From: Caldilinea sp. CFX5
GTDB lineage: Bacteria; Chloroflexota; Anaerolineae; Caldilineales; Caldilineaceae
NCBI GenBank assembly: GCA_021405325.1
Contig: QWII01000015.1
Location: 186,001-250,000 of the forward strand
Length of the DNA: 64,000 nucleotides
Reading direction: 5' to 3'
Within the stretch, counting starts at the first letter, position 1; each line of letters begins with the position of its first letter. The notes beneath the pieces are model-generated. The model had not been told where the DNA came from. It made no database searches and was given only the letters and a program-made list of their open reading frames with translations. Below are positions 56,629-64,000 of the stretch, piece after piece. A program made the position numbers and the translations under genes.

Positions 56629-59600
56629 ACCCACGCCTGCGCCCCTTCGATGGTCTCGTCCAACACCGTGGCGATGGCGGGCAGCACGGTTTCGTCCGGG
56701 TGCGCCTGCCACAGACGGCGCAGGCTGCCCTGGACAATGCCGAAATTGTGTTCGTCTGCAAATTCCACATAAATTTCTAACGCGCGTACAAAGTAATCAT
56801 ACGCCTGCTGCCATTGTTCCTGTTCTTCTGCCACCCGCCCCAACTGATGGTAGGCACCACCTTGCCGATAACGGTCGTCGAACTCGCCGTACAGAATGAG
56901 GGCTTGTCGGTAATGGGCCTCAGCCTGATCCCACTGACCCTGCTTCTCTGCCATTACTCCCAACTCATGATAAGTGAAAGCTTGGGTGAAGCGGCCCTTA
57001 ATTTCAATGCAGATAGTGAGCGCTCGTTGGTAATGTGCAGAAGCCTGTGTCCACTGCTGTTGCTGTTGCGCAACCCTCCCCAATTGATGGTATGTGGCGG
57101 CTTGGTTACCGCGATCATTGTACTCAATAAAAAGGGAGAGGGCTTTTTGGTAGTATGACGAAGCTTGCTCCCACTCCCATTGTTCCTCCGCTACCCGACC
57201 CAACTGATGATATGTACCGGCTTGACGATAGCGAGCATTGACCCGAATGAAGAGAGCAAGTGCCTCTTGATAGTACGCCTTGGCCTGTGTCCACTGCCGC
57301 TGATCATAAGCCAAATTTCCTAAACCATGATAAGTACCGGCTTGACCATACCAGTCGTTGAACTCAATTTTGAGGACTAGAGCTTGTTGGTAATATCCTT
57401 CTGCCTGTCCCCATTGCCGCTGTTCTTGCGCCACTGTACCGAGGTTGTTGTAGATGCTGGCCTGTCTGTGGCGGTCGTTATGCTCGATGTAGATAGCAAG
57501 AGCTTGTTGGTAATATGTCTCTGCTTGCTCCCATTGCCGTTGCGCCTGCGCCATCGTTCCCAACTGATGATAAGTTGCAGCCTGTTCATAACGGTCGTTG
57601 TACTCGATGTAGACAGCAAGAGCCTGTTGGTAATATCTCTCTGCTTGTTCCCACCGCTGTTGCGCCTGCACGATCCGCCCCAGCTCATGGTAAATGGTGG
57701 CTTTCCCTTTGGTCTTGGTCTGCACATCAACATTTATAGTTTGGTCGATTAATTCTGCTGCTGTTTGATAGCTCACCTTGGCTTCGGCATGGCGTTGCAT
57801 CTTTAACTGTCTTCTACCCAAATCGGTTAGTACGCGCACAAAACCAAATGCAGCGGATCCCAAGCGCGTTTCTGGTGGGAAGTGCGGCATTTGTGTCAGG
57901 ATGCTGTTGCTAAGGTCAATGCCACGATCATGATCTTGAATGCTGTCAAGATAGAGACTTAGGGTGGCATAAAGATCAAAGAAGCTCACTCTCGCAGCCA
58001 GACTAAGGTGTAGCGCCGTGTCCAGGTTTTCGTACTCTACTTCGGTCATCATGCAAGCAAGTTGGCGCTGTTGGGGATCTTTAGCTTCAAACAGGTCAAA
58101 TAATGCTTTCGCCATATCCGCATAATACAGCCGAAAGGCTGTCTCAATCGCGTCTTTCGTCTCCAACGCCTCCTGCGCCAGTCGCGTCTTAAGAAAATAG
58201 GGTAGCACTGGCTGAATGTACAGATATCCAGGTAAATCGTGGGGGGTGAGAAGGCCCCATTCTTGAGCGGCTCGCAGGACTTCAGGAAAGTGGGAAACTG
58301 AAAGGTTCAGATGATTGGTGTAGTCCTCCAGTGGGTCGGTCCAGATAACCCCAGTAAAGGGAGAGAGGCAGAGGAGAAGGCGTTGCGCTTCGGTGTTGAG
58401 ATTGGAATAAGCATAGTCGATACAGGCCAGGATGCTTTCTGTTCGGCGCGCCATTGTTTCGTCGGCGGTGGTCGGTCGGTGGTCGTCAATGGCCACATCG
58501 CCTGCCTCCAGCGCGGCCAAAATCTCACTCGGCGACTGGTGGGCCAGGTTGCTCAAGACCACTTCCAGCGCCAAGGGCGAACCGTCGAGCAGCTTGAGCA
58601 GGCGGGTGAAGGCGGGGTCGGCGGCGTAAGCGGCCCGTTGGTTGGGGTCGCGCACCTGGCGGTGGAGGATGAGTTCGGCCAGGTTGGCGGCGGCTTCGGC
58701 GTCGAGACCGGGCAGGGCATACACATCGATCGGGCGCAGGGGTGGGTTGACGCCCCCTTGCAGCCAGGCCGCACTGCCCCGCGAACCGAGCAGCACCAAC
58801 GTCCGTCCGCCCAGCAGGTCGGCCAGCCAGCCGCGCAGTGCGGTCTGTTCCGCCGGCGGCAGCGTGTTGGGAATCGCCAGCGGGTCGCCCGTCACCGATT
58901 CCAGGTTGTCGAGGATGAGCAGATGGCGTTCGCTGCGCAGCTTTTGCGCCAGCAGCGTCGCCTGCACACGGGGCTGCATGGCCTGAAAGGCGGCAAACTC
59001 GCTTGAGACCACCGCGCCTGCGGGAATCGTGCGGTTGAGCAACTGGCGGCCAATGGCGTCGAGCAGGTAGCCCAGCGTGTAGGCGCGCTCGTCATAGCCA
59101 AAGTAGCAGACCTCGTCCACCAGCCCGGTCGTCTGCCACCAGCCGGCCAGGTGGCGCAGCAGCGTACTCTTGCCCGCGCCCCCCATGCCCTGGATCAGCA
59201 GCAGGTTGCGCGCCTTGCCCTCGCTGGTGCGCAAGAGCCGCTTTTCAATTTGTAAAATGTCCACGTCGCGACCGACAAAGCCATATTCGGGTTCGGGGGG
59301 CGTGTAGCGAGTGGCGAGGCGGCTGTAGAAAGCGATCTGTTCGTCAAAGCTCATTTCGCGCAGGGGCAGATGGCGGGGCGTCTGGCTGCTCGGTTGGTAG
59401 AGGACAGGCAGCAACCAATCTTCCAGTTTGATGCGCTGGTTATAGGCCGCTTTGCGCGTCTTCTCGTAGTGGAGCGCCGTTCGCCCGGCACAGAGCGCCG
59501 CCGGCAGATCGTGGGGCGGCTGGAAGAGCTGCGCATAGAGCGTGGCCATCAACTGCGTGGCCGCGCTCACCGTCACCGAATAGCCCATCGCCACCACCGT

Positions 59601-60158
59601 CTGCACCCCGGCGGCCAGCAGGCGGCTGCCCAGGCCGGTTTCCGGGTCGCCCGTCTCCTGGCCGCTCTGGCAGGCGTTGAGAATGGCAATGGGGATCTGG
59701 TGGTCGAGCAGCAGCCCGGCCACCTCCTCGGCGCTGGCCGCGTCCAGATCGTCGCTGGCTTCATCCTCAAAAAAGAGCCAGGCGGTCGTCCGCTCATCCA
59801 GCGGCGCACCGTCGGCGGGCAGGGTCAGATCGGCGCGGGCGAAACGGTCTTGCAGCCGCACTTTGTAGCTGTGCGGTTCCATCCCCTTCACTTCAGCCAA
59901 CTGGCGGCGATTCAAGACTGCGCCGTGCAGGTCAAAGTGGATGATCTGATAGTAGCCGACGCCCTTCTCACGCCGCTTCTGCGCCAGATGATCGACCAGG
60001 GCGCGCCAGGAGCCGGGTCGCACCAGATCCACCTGGACAGCCAGTTGGGTGGCGCGCAACATCTCGACCAACGGTCGCTGAATGGTCCGGTAGCCGACAT
60101 CGCGCCCGCCGTGGGGTCGCGCCGTCACCAGCAGCAGGTTGGTAGAGCCTTCTGCCAA
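56613..60158 (-). CDS. CHAT protease - NB-ARC NTPase - TPR repeat protein
   Basis: 1181 residues. CHAT (caspase-like) protease at about 1-255, with catalytic His78 in FDLHGAV and Cys163 in LNACQSG. NB-ARC-type STAND NTPase at about 290-620, with P-loop GMGGAGKST (324-332), HLLILDNLESVTGDP as Walker B and VLLGSRG sensor. From about 690 a helical region leads to eight or so 40-residue TPR units (pattern YHELG..AQ..WEQAE.YYQQAL) ending near 1130. The TPRs probably sense a ligand or partner and NTP-driven assembly would activate the protease. Only a TTG (60158) serves as start; upstream the frame lies inside the truncated four-helix gene. The stop is inside a CGGAT repeat. Likely a conflict/abortive-type system (inference). 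Confidence 0.9.
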   Translation of the reverse strand: MAEGSTNLLLVTARPHGGRDVGYRTIQRPLVEMLRATQLAVQVDLVRPGSWRALVDHLAQKRREKGVGYYQIIHFDLHGAVLNRRQLAEVKGMEPHSYKVRLQDRFARADLTLPADGAPLDERTTAWLFFEDEASDDLDAASAEEVAGLLLDHQIPIAILNACQSGQETGDPETGLGSRLLAAGVQTVVAMGYSVTVSAATQLMATLYAQLFQPPHDLPAALCAGRTALHYEKTRKAAYNQRIKLEDWLLPVLYQPSSQTPRHLPLREMSFDEQIAFYSRLATRYTPPEPEYGFVGRDVDILQIEKRLLRTSEGKARNLLLIQGMGGAGKSTLLRHLAGWWQTTGLVDEVCYFGYDERAYTLGYLLDAIGRQLLNRTIPAGAVVSSEFAAFQAMQPRVQATLLAQKLRSERHLLILDNLESVTGDPLAIPNTLPPAEQTALRGWLADLLGGRTLVLLGSRGSAAWLQGGVNPPLRPIDVYALPGLDAEAAANLAELILHRQVRDPNQRAAYAADPAFTRLLKLLDGSPLALEVVLSNLAHQSPSEILAALEAGDVAIDDHRPTTADETMARRTESILACIDYAYSNLNTEAQRLLLCLSPFTGVIWTDPLEDYTNHLNLSVSHFPEVLRAAQEWGLLTPHDLPGYLYIQPVLPYFLKTRLAQEALETKDAIETAFRLYYADMAKALFDLFEAKDPQQRQLACMMTEVEYENLDTALHLSLAARVSFFDLYATLSLYLDSIQDHDRGIDLSNSILTQMPHFPPETRLGSAAFGFVRVLTDLGRRQLKMQRHAEAKVSYQTAAELIDQTINVDVQTKTKGKATIYHELGRIVQAQQRWEQAERYYQQALAVYIEYNDRYEQAATYHQLGTMAQAQRQWEQAETYYQQALAIYIEHNDRHRQASIYNNLGTVAQEQRQWGQAEGYYQQALVLKIEFNDWYGQAGTYHGLGNLAYDQRQWTQAKAYYQEALALFIRVNARYRQAGTYHQLGRVAEEQWEWEQASSYYQKALSLFIEYNDRGNQAATYHQLGRVAQQQQQWTQASAHYQRALTICIEIKGRFTQAFTYHELGVMAEKQGQWDQAEAHYRQALILYGEFDDRYRQGGAYHQLGRVAEEQEQWQQAYDYFVRALEIYVEFADEHNFGIVQGSLRRLWQAHPDETVLPAIATVLDETIEGAQAWVTTTD

Positions 60159-60450
60159 TTTCTCGATCCAGATAGTTGCATTTGACAGAGAATTCTAACC
60201 AGACTTGGGTTTCAGCAGCTTCGCCTTCGGCATCGCTCAGTTTGCTGACAAATGCTTTCTCATAACGACGTTTTCGCCAAGCCTCAACCAGGTTCGTACA
60301 GGCAGAACGCGATGAACGACGAATTTGATCGGTCAGTGAGTAGGTTTCTTCTTTTGGAAATGACTTGGACAATTCAAAAATCTCCATCGCCGCCGCCATT
60401 CCCTTCTGATATACCTCTAAATCCCGATGACTGACAATTCTCTTCTTCAT
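59968..60450 (-). CDS. Four-helix bundle (S23/IVP-type) protein with replaced 3' end
   Basis: The 160-residue frame begins like a normal S23-type four-helix protein: SHRDLEVYQKGMAAAMEIFE, YSLTDQIRRSSRSACTNLVE, AWRKRRYEKAFVSKLSDAEG, EAAETQVWLEFSVKCNYL. Homology stops after about residue 103 (DREIGRRLY). The remaining 57 residues are read out of frame from the CHAT gene and rich in Arg/Gly/Pro, so they are not native. These proteins are usually about 120 residues and are found as rRNA intervening-sequence or stand-alone genes. The natural fourth helix seems lost by a junction with the CHAT gene. Confidence 0.6.
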   Translation of the reverse strand: MKKRIVSHRDLEVYQKGMAAAMEIFELSKSFPKEETYSLTDQIRRSSRSACTNLVEAWRKRRYEKAFVSKLSDAEGEAAETQVWLEFSVKCNYLDREIGRRLYQPAAGDGATPRRARCRLPDHSATVGRDVARHPTGCPGGSGATRLLARPGRSSGAEAA

Positions 60451-60528
60451 CTCATTCCTCCTGCGTCCTGTTTTTTGTAACCTTTGTATTACCCTGTCAC
60501 TTTGTCACCCCCTCACCTTGTCACCCTG

Positions 60529-60888
60529 TCAGGCTTTCTCTTCGTGAACCACCAATAACACCGCACCACCCGGCTGGGGGACGGTCTCGACGCGGATGGT
60601 GGGTGGGCGTTGTTGGGCGCGTTGTTGACGGCGGCGTTCGATTAGGTCGGTGATGAAGGTTTTGACGGTATCTTTGAGAATGTCGATAGCGATGCCGCCG
60701 GCCACGCCACCCAGGAAGATCAAGGCTTGTTGCACTTGCGGGTCGAGCGGGAAGGCTTCGAGCGGGCTTTTGGACAGGCCCGTGCTGGCAGTGGCGACGG
60801 CGGTGGTTTGGGCGTTCTGGTTCCAGGCATCAACAAAGTCGGCACTGTTGACGGCGAGATTAGGGGCAAGGGCGATGCGAATCTCCAT
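60529..60888 (-). CDS. Small protein upstream of the CHAT gene, unrecognised
   Basis: 119 residues from ATG 60888, with AAGGAGAG 7 bases upstream. The N-terminus is beta-like (MEIRIALAPNLAVNSADFVD), the middle has a Gly/Ala-rich hydrophobic segment (QALIFLGGVAGGIAIDILKD) followed by an amphipathic, Arg-rich helix (TFITDLIERRRQQRAQQR) and a beta-like tail (AVLLVVHEEKA). No known domain. It lies 78 bases before the four-helix/CHAT genes on the same strand. Its membrane-active-looking centre would fit an effector released by a CHAT protease, but this is speculation. Confidence 0.6.
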   Translation of the reverse strand: MEIRIALAPNLAVNSADFVDAWNQNAQTTAVATASTGLSKSPLEAFPLDPQVQQALIFLGGVAGGIAIDILKDTVKTFITDLIERRRQQRAQQRPPTIRVETVPQPGGAVLLVVHEEKA

Positions 60889-61011
60889 CGGGGTCTCTCC
60901 TTCTTGGGTAGAGTAAATGGTTGCTGCTCCGGCAAGGTGAGCGCAATGTCGCGAAAGTATACCATAAGCAACAGTAAGACGCCAGCTATCAACAGCCGTT
61001 GGCATGTACGA

Positions 61012-61086
61012 GCAAGAGTGCCGGGGACTGGCCAGGGATTGTTCTCAATAACCGGACGTTCTCTGGCCAGTCCCCGGCACTCTTGC
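61012..61086. repeat. Perfect 24-bp inverted repeat
   Basis: 61012-61035 and 61063-61086 are perfect complements (GCAAGAGTGCCGGGGACTGG plus CCAG). The interior is 27 bases. It resembles repeats with CAAG and GCC tips elsewhere in the window. It fills part of the 316-base gap between the divergent small gene and the DUF3303 gene. Confidence 0.75.
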
Positions 61087-61204
61087 GGCCCCAAGCTACG
61101 GGAAAGGACGGCGGGAGTGGTGAAACGGGGAATCATGGTACAATGAGTATCTGTCATTCTTCATAACCAATCGATTGCGCCATCCAGGGGAAAGGAACGC
61201 CGCC

Positions 61205-61489
61205 ATGCTTTTCATGATCATCGAACGCTTCAAAGACAACGACATGCTACCCATCTACAAACAGGTGCGCGACGGCGGTCGGCTGCTGCCGGAGGGACTA
61301 AACTACATCGATAGTTGGGTCGAACCCAATTTCAGCCGCTGTTTCCAACTGATGGAGTGCGACGATTTGCGCCTCTTTCAGGAATGGGTGTTGCAGTGGC
61401 GTGGCTTTGGGGCAACGATTGAGATTGTCCCGGTTGTCAGCAGCAAAGAGACACGCACCGTTGTCGCCCCCTATTTGGATGGTATTTGA
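61205..61489 (+). CDS. DUF3303 family protein
   Basis: 94 residues from ATG 61205, with AAAGGAAC about 8 bases upstream. MLFMIIERFKDNDMLPIYKQ, PEGLNYIDSWVEPNFSRCFQ and LMECDDLRLFQEWVLQW match DUF3303, a small ferredoxin-fold (dimeric alpha-beta barrel-like) family of unknown function. No partner gene. Confidence 0.85.
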   Translation: MLFMIIERFKDNDMLPIYKQVRDGGRLLPEGLNYIDSWVEPNFSRCFQLMECDDLRLFQEWVLQWRGFGATIEIVPVVSSKETRTVVAPYLDGI

Positions 61490-61581
61490 CAACAGAACAT
61501 TTGTGCCAAACATCACCCATCATTTATAATAGCAGCCAAGAGCGCAAACCGGGATGAATCATGCAGCCAGCGAGGTGAGAA

Positions 61582-62094
61582 ATGGATCGCGACACACTGT
61601 TGGATCTGCTCCGTTATAACGAGTGGGCAAATGGGCAGATTCTCGACACCATCGAGCGCCTATCCCCAGAGCAGTTGACAGCCTCTACTGCCCTGGATCA
61701 CGGCACGGCGTGGCAAACGCTGCTCCACCTGGTCGATGTCGAATGGAGTTGGCGACTCATTGCCCAGGGCATTCCTGCGCCCCAACTCTTATGGGAAGTG
61801 GAAAGCTTTGCTGATTTAGCCCAACTCAAAAGCTATTGGCTGGCCGAACAGGCGACCTTGCGCACCTATGTCCAGAACCTGGACGCCGCTGCGCTCAACG
61901 CGCCGATTGCCCTTGGCACAGCCTCGGACGGGTCACCGCGCCACGCCAAACGTTGGCACATTCTGGCCCATCTGCTCAACCACAGCACCCAACATCGCAC
62001 CGAGTTGGCGCGCTACCTGACCGATCGCGGCCACTCGCCTGGCGATCTCGATCTGCTGGATCTGCTGATGAGCAAGAACGCAAACCCGCTGTAA
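61582..62094 (+). CDS. DinB family protein
   Basis: 170 residues. LRYNEWANGQILDTIERLSP, TLLHLVDVEWSWR, and RWHILAHLLNHSTQHRTELA give the helices and the three His metal ligands (first in LLHLVD, the last pair in NHSTQHR) of the DinB/YfiT-like family. These are often thiol-dependent enzymes or stress proteins. It follows the DUF3303 gene on the same strand and precedes the DUF1801 gene by 29 bases. Confidence 0.88.
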   Translation: MDRDTLLDLLRYNEWANGQILDTIERLSPEQLTASTALDHGTAWQTLLHLVDVEWSWRLIAQGIPAPQLLWEVESFADLAQLKSYWLAEQATLRTYVQNLDAAALNAPIALGTASDGSPRHAKRWHILAHLLNHSTQHRTELARYLTDRGHSPGDLDLLDLLMSKNANPL

Positions 62095-62123
62095 GAACTG
62101 CTCAACCGAAAGGAGCAACTGCC

Positions 62124-62546
62124 GTGGCCGAATTAAAGACAAAACGCAATGATGCCAGTGTCGAAAGCTTTCTGAACGCCATTGCCGACGAACGGAAACG
62201 GCAGGAAGCGTTCACCATTCTGCACCTGATGCAAGAGGTCACCGGTGAAACGCCGACCATGTGGGGTGACACCATCGTCGGCTTTGGCAGCTATCACTAC
62301 AAATATGCCAGCGGACGGGAAGCCGATTGGATGTTGACCGGCTTTTCCCCGCGCAAGCAAAACCTGACCGTCTACATTATGGCCGGCTTTGCCCAATATG
62401 ACGACCTGTTGGCGCGCCTGGGCAAACATTCGACCGGCAGTTCCTGTCTCTATATCAAGAAACTTCAAGACATCGATCTTGCCGTGTTGCGAAACTTGGT
62501 CAGCCAATCGGTGGCGCATATGAAAGCGACCAATCCCACGCCTTAA
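62124..62546 (+). CDS. DUF1801 domain protein
   Basis: 140 residues from GTG 62124, with AAGGAG 9 bases upstream. ESFLNAIADERKRQEAFTIL, TPTMWGDTIVGFGSYHYKYA and DWMLTGFSPRKQNLTVYIMA match DUF1801 (YdhG-like) proteins, single-domain cytoplasmic proteins of unknown function. It is probably co-transcribed with the DinB gene. Confidence 0.85.
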   Translation: MAELKTKRNDASVESFLNAIADERKRQEAFTILHLMQEVTGETPTMWGDTIVGFGSYHYKYASGREADWMLTGFSPRKQNLTVYIMAGFAQYDDLLARLGKHSTGSSCLYIKKLQDIDLAVLRNLVSQSVAHMKATNPTP

Positions 62547-62591
62547 CCCCCATACGATAGCAGGGAAAAGGTTCAACAACAGGAGAAAGCA

Positions 62592-62871
62592 ATGCAACTC
62601 TTCAAAGGGATCAACGTCGTCTCGATCACCGTGAGCGACCTGGAACGCGCCAAAAGCTTTTACAGCGACGTGCTTGGCTTGGGCGCACCTCTAATCAGGC
62701 AATACGAATCACGAAGGCTGGATTGCCCCAGTGGTCTTGGTCGATGGCCGCATTGTTGGCATTTGGGAACATGCGTTGAAACGCGATCATACTGAAGTCA
62801 CGGTTACATTATTTGAGCAGGCTACACAAGGAATACGCACTATCCCTGATGTCCCATCCGCAACGTCGTAA
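62592..62871 (+). pseudogene. Chimeric remnant: VOC/glyoxalase start joined to a winged-helix protein end
   Basis: From ATG 62592 the first 33 residues (GINVVSITVSDLERAKSFYS then DVLGLG) are a VOC-family start. After about 62690 the frame loses homology. From 62713 another frame reads EGWIAPVVLVDGRIVGIWEH then ALKRDHTEVTVTLFEQA up to a TAA at 62869, the C-terminal end of a winged-helix DNA-binding (YcaQ/AlkZ-like) protein. The join contains AATACGAATCACGAA, a string also seen in spacer sequence at 8.66 and 48.16 kb. A deletion has fused two truncated genes. Confidence 0.65.
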
Positions 62872-64000
62872 AGAGCCGCATGGTCAACGCGCGTGTCATC
62901 ACCAGCAACTCGGACAAGATCATCAAGCCGGCGAAGATCAGCCCCAACGTTGTCGTCGCATCTTCGGCGATGATGGGCAACAGCGGGGGCAAGGGTGCGC
63001 CGGCGCCATCGGGGATGCGGAAGAAGGGCGCGAAGAACTCTGCTGTGTACAAGCCGATCAGCGACCCGACCACTGCGCCATAGAGCGTCAACAGACCATA
63101 CTCCAACACCACCTGCACAATCACCTGCCCGCGCCACAAGCCAATCGCGCGCATCACGCCAAATTGATAGAGCCGCTCTTGGAGCGAGGCGTAGTTATGC
63201 ACCAGCAGCGCCAACATCGCCATTACCGTCGCGGCCAGAAAACCGACGGAGAGGGTGCCAAAGATGCCGACCCGTTCCATTTTGGCCTGATCGGTGGCGA
63301 TGGTTGAGCGCGCGTCACGCGGCAAGGTTGGTTCAACGCCGGTGGTCTTGACCTGTTGGAAAAGGGCTTTGCTGTCGGCATTGGCTTGCGTGCGTAACCA
63401 GATATAATGTTCAAATTCCGCGCCCGATTGGGTGTAGAGATGTTCCAAATTGCCGATGATCACTGCTTCGTCACTCTGCACCGTGGGGAAGTAGCGGTAG
63501 ATGCCGGCCACACGGAAGGCTCCGCTATAGGCGATACCGTCCGCCAGGCGCACGCTCATATTAAATTGGTCGCCAATGCGCAAGGTCATCGCCTGCAAAA
63601 ACTCACGCGTCACCAAGACATTTTCGGGGGCCAGCGCCAGCCGGTTCATCAGCGCGCCCAGGGGTTCATCGGCAAAATCAGAACGGAACCAGGCCACTGT
63701 GCTAAAATCGACCCGATCGAGCGCCAACATCCGTCCCTTGATCTCGCCGCTGGCCTGGTTGGGAATGCGCACCTGGTAGTCACCGACGCGCGTTGCTGCG
63801 GTCACACCGGGCAGGGCGGCAAAGGTGTCTTTGGGCGGGATCAAGCCTTCCGAACGCAACTCGCCATCACCGCCACTGGATGCGCCCCCGCCTTCACCTT
63901 CCGGCGGTTCAATATAGGGCAAGAAAGAGGCATCGGCGCCAATGCGGTAGTAGACCTGATCGACCAACCACTGATCCAGGCTCTCCGCCATCGAACGGGT
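62840..64000 (-). CDS. FtsX/MacB-like ABC transporter permease, C-terminal part
   Basis: At least 383 residues; the frame is open to the right edge (Thr-Arg-Ser before the first Met at 63991), so the N-terminal part is outside. A periplasmic domain (about 1-225: GVTAATRVGDYQVRIPN, MTLRIGDQFNMSVRLADGI) is followed by an FtsX core with three visible helices (GTLSVGFLAATVMAMLALLV, VVLEYGLLTLYGAVVGSLIG, TLGLIFAGLMILSELLVMTR) and the ERLYQFGVMRAIGLWRGQV loop. It likely exports lipoproteins, peptides or lipids with an unseen ATPase. The stop is at 62840, inside the chimeric pseudogene on the other strand. Confidence 0.88.
   Translation of the reverse strand, partial: TRSMAESLDQWLVDQVYYRIGADASFLPYIEPPEGEGGGASSGGDGELRSEGLIPPKDTFAALPGVTAATRVGDYQVRIPNQASGEIKGRMLALDRVDFSTVAWFRSDFADEPLGALMNRLALAPENVLVTREFLQAMTLRIGDQFNMSVRLADGIAYSGAFRVAGIYRYFPTVQSDEAVIIGNLEHLYTQSGAEFEHYIWLRTQANADSKALFQQVKTTGVEPTLPRDARSTIATDQAKMERVGIFGTLSVGFLAATVMAMLALLVHNYASLQERLYQFGVMRAIGLWRGQVIVQVVLEYGLLTLYGAVVGSLIGLYTAEFFAPFFRIPDGAGAPLPPLLPIIAEDATTTLGLIFAGLMILSELLVMTRALTMRLFTTLRMGHQG

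Noticed and set aside
59370..60185. 271-residue plus-strand frame opposite the CHAT gene
   Set aside because: It is antisense to a well-supported CHAT/NB-ARC coding region and has no domain of its own. Many long antisense frames in this GC-rich window are similar shadows.

Overview
The window looks like chromosomal DNA of a filamentous, multicellular-type Chloroflexota (Anaerolineae/Caldilineae-like) bacterium. This is an inference from gene content: several Mo-hydroxylase and ABC-uptake genes, secreted proteins with Thr/Pro/Ala-rich linkers, large STAND-type NTPases with CHAT or FGE domains, Uma2 and GxxExxY proteins, and many short palindromic intergenic elements. No rRNA or tRNA was recognised. 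Base composition is moderately GC-rich and even, apart from a short AT-rich stretch at 26.7-27.0 kb.

Region 1 (0-17.4 kb, all +): an apparent catabolic locus. It holds a cyclase/formamidase-like hydrolase, an acyl-CoA ligase, an enoyl-CoA hydratase, a three-subunit xanthine-dehydrogenase-type Mo hydroxylase (FAD, 2Fe-2S and Mo subunits) with an embedded amidinotransferase-fold hydrolase and a membrane-anchored glutaredoxin-like protein. Two uptake systems follow: a BMP-type receptor fused to a second binding domain, and a NitT/TauT/THI5-type ABC importer (permease, ATPase, permease, lipoprotein). Together they suggest import and hydroxylation of a nitrogen-containing heterocycle or related compound, then ring opening and CoA-dependent oxidation. 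The substrate cannot be named from sequence. A DUF4160/DUF2442 pair sits inside the run.

Region 2 (17.5-38.9 kb): mostly housekeeping and regulation. It holds a BaiN-like flavoprotein, a GNAT-MBL fusion, DNA polymerase X, an SH3-like lipoprotein, NAD-dependent DNA ligase, an amidase, an ECF sigma factor with a membrane-anchored Thr/Pro-rich partner, a DUF1537 sugar-acid kinase, PurA divergent from a LysR regulator, a Uma2 nuclease-fold protein, a REC-HD-GYP regulator, and a betaine-type ABC importer (ATPase plus a duplicated, fused permease) with no binding protein in view.

Region 3 (39-62 kb): an accessory/conflict island. Its centre is a diversity-generating retroelement (DGR). A NACHT-FGE protein (40694-43840) ends in a variable repeat (VR, 43700-43825). 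It is followed by two GRNA-tetraloop hairpins, a DGR-type reverse transcriptase, an Avd-like four-helix protein and the template repeat (TR, 45645-45770). VR and TR differ at 20 of 126 positions, and 17 of these are adenines in TR, the signature of DGR mutagenesis. The reverse transcriptase has lost the segment that should carry the YxDD catalytic motif, so the cassette looks recently inactivated or dependent on an RT elsewhere. The DGR is flanked by inverted arrays of a CGGAT-containing repeat that is scattered over the whole window. Nearby are toxin-antitoxin-like pairs, an HNH nuclease, a NotI-family restriction endonuclease without a visible methyltransferase, a CHAT-NB-ARC-TPR protein with a small companion gene, orphan antitoxins, and remnants of SthA and LacI genes.

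Region 4 (61-64 kb): small stress or unknown-function genes (DUF3303, DinB, DUF1801), a VOC/winged-helix chimera pseudogene and the 3' part of an FtsX-like ABC permease that runs off the right edge.

Intergenic space is unusually rich in perfect inverted repeats of at least four families and in simple-sequence arrays, one of which appears inside a permease coding region.
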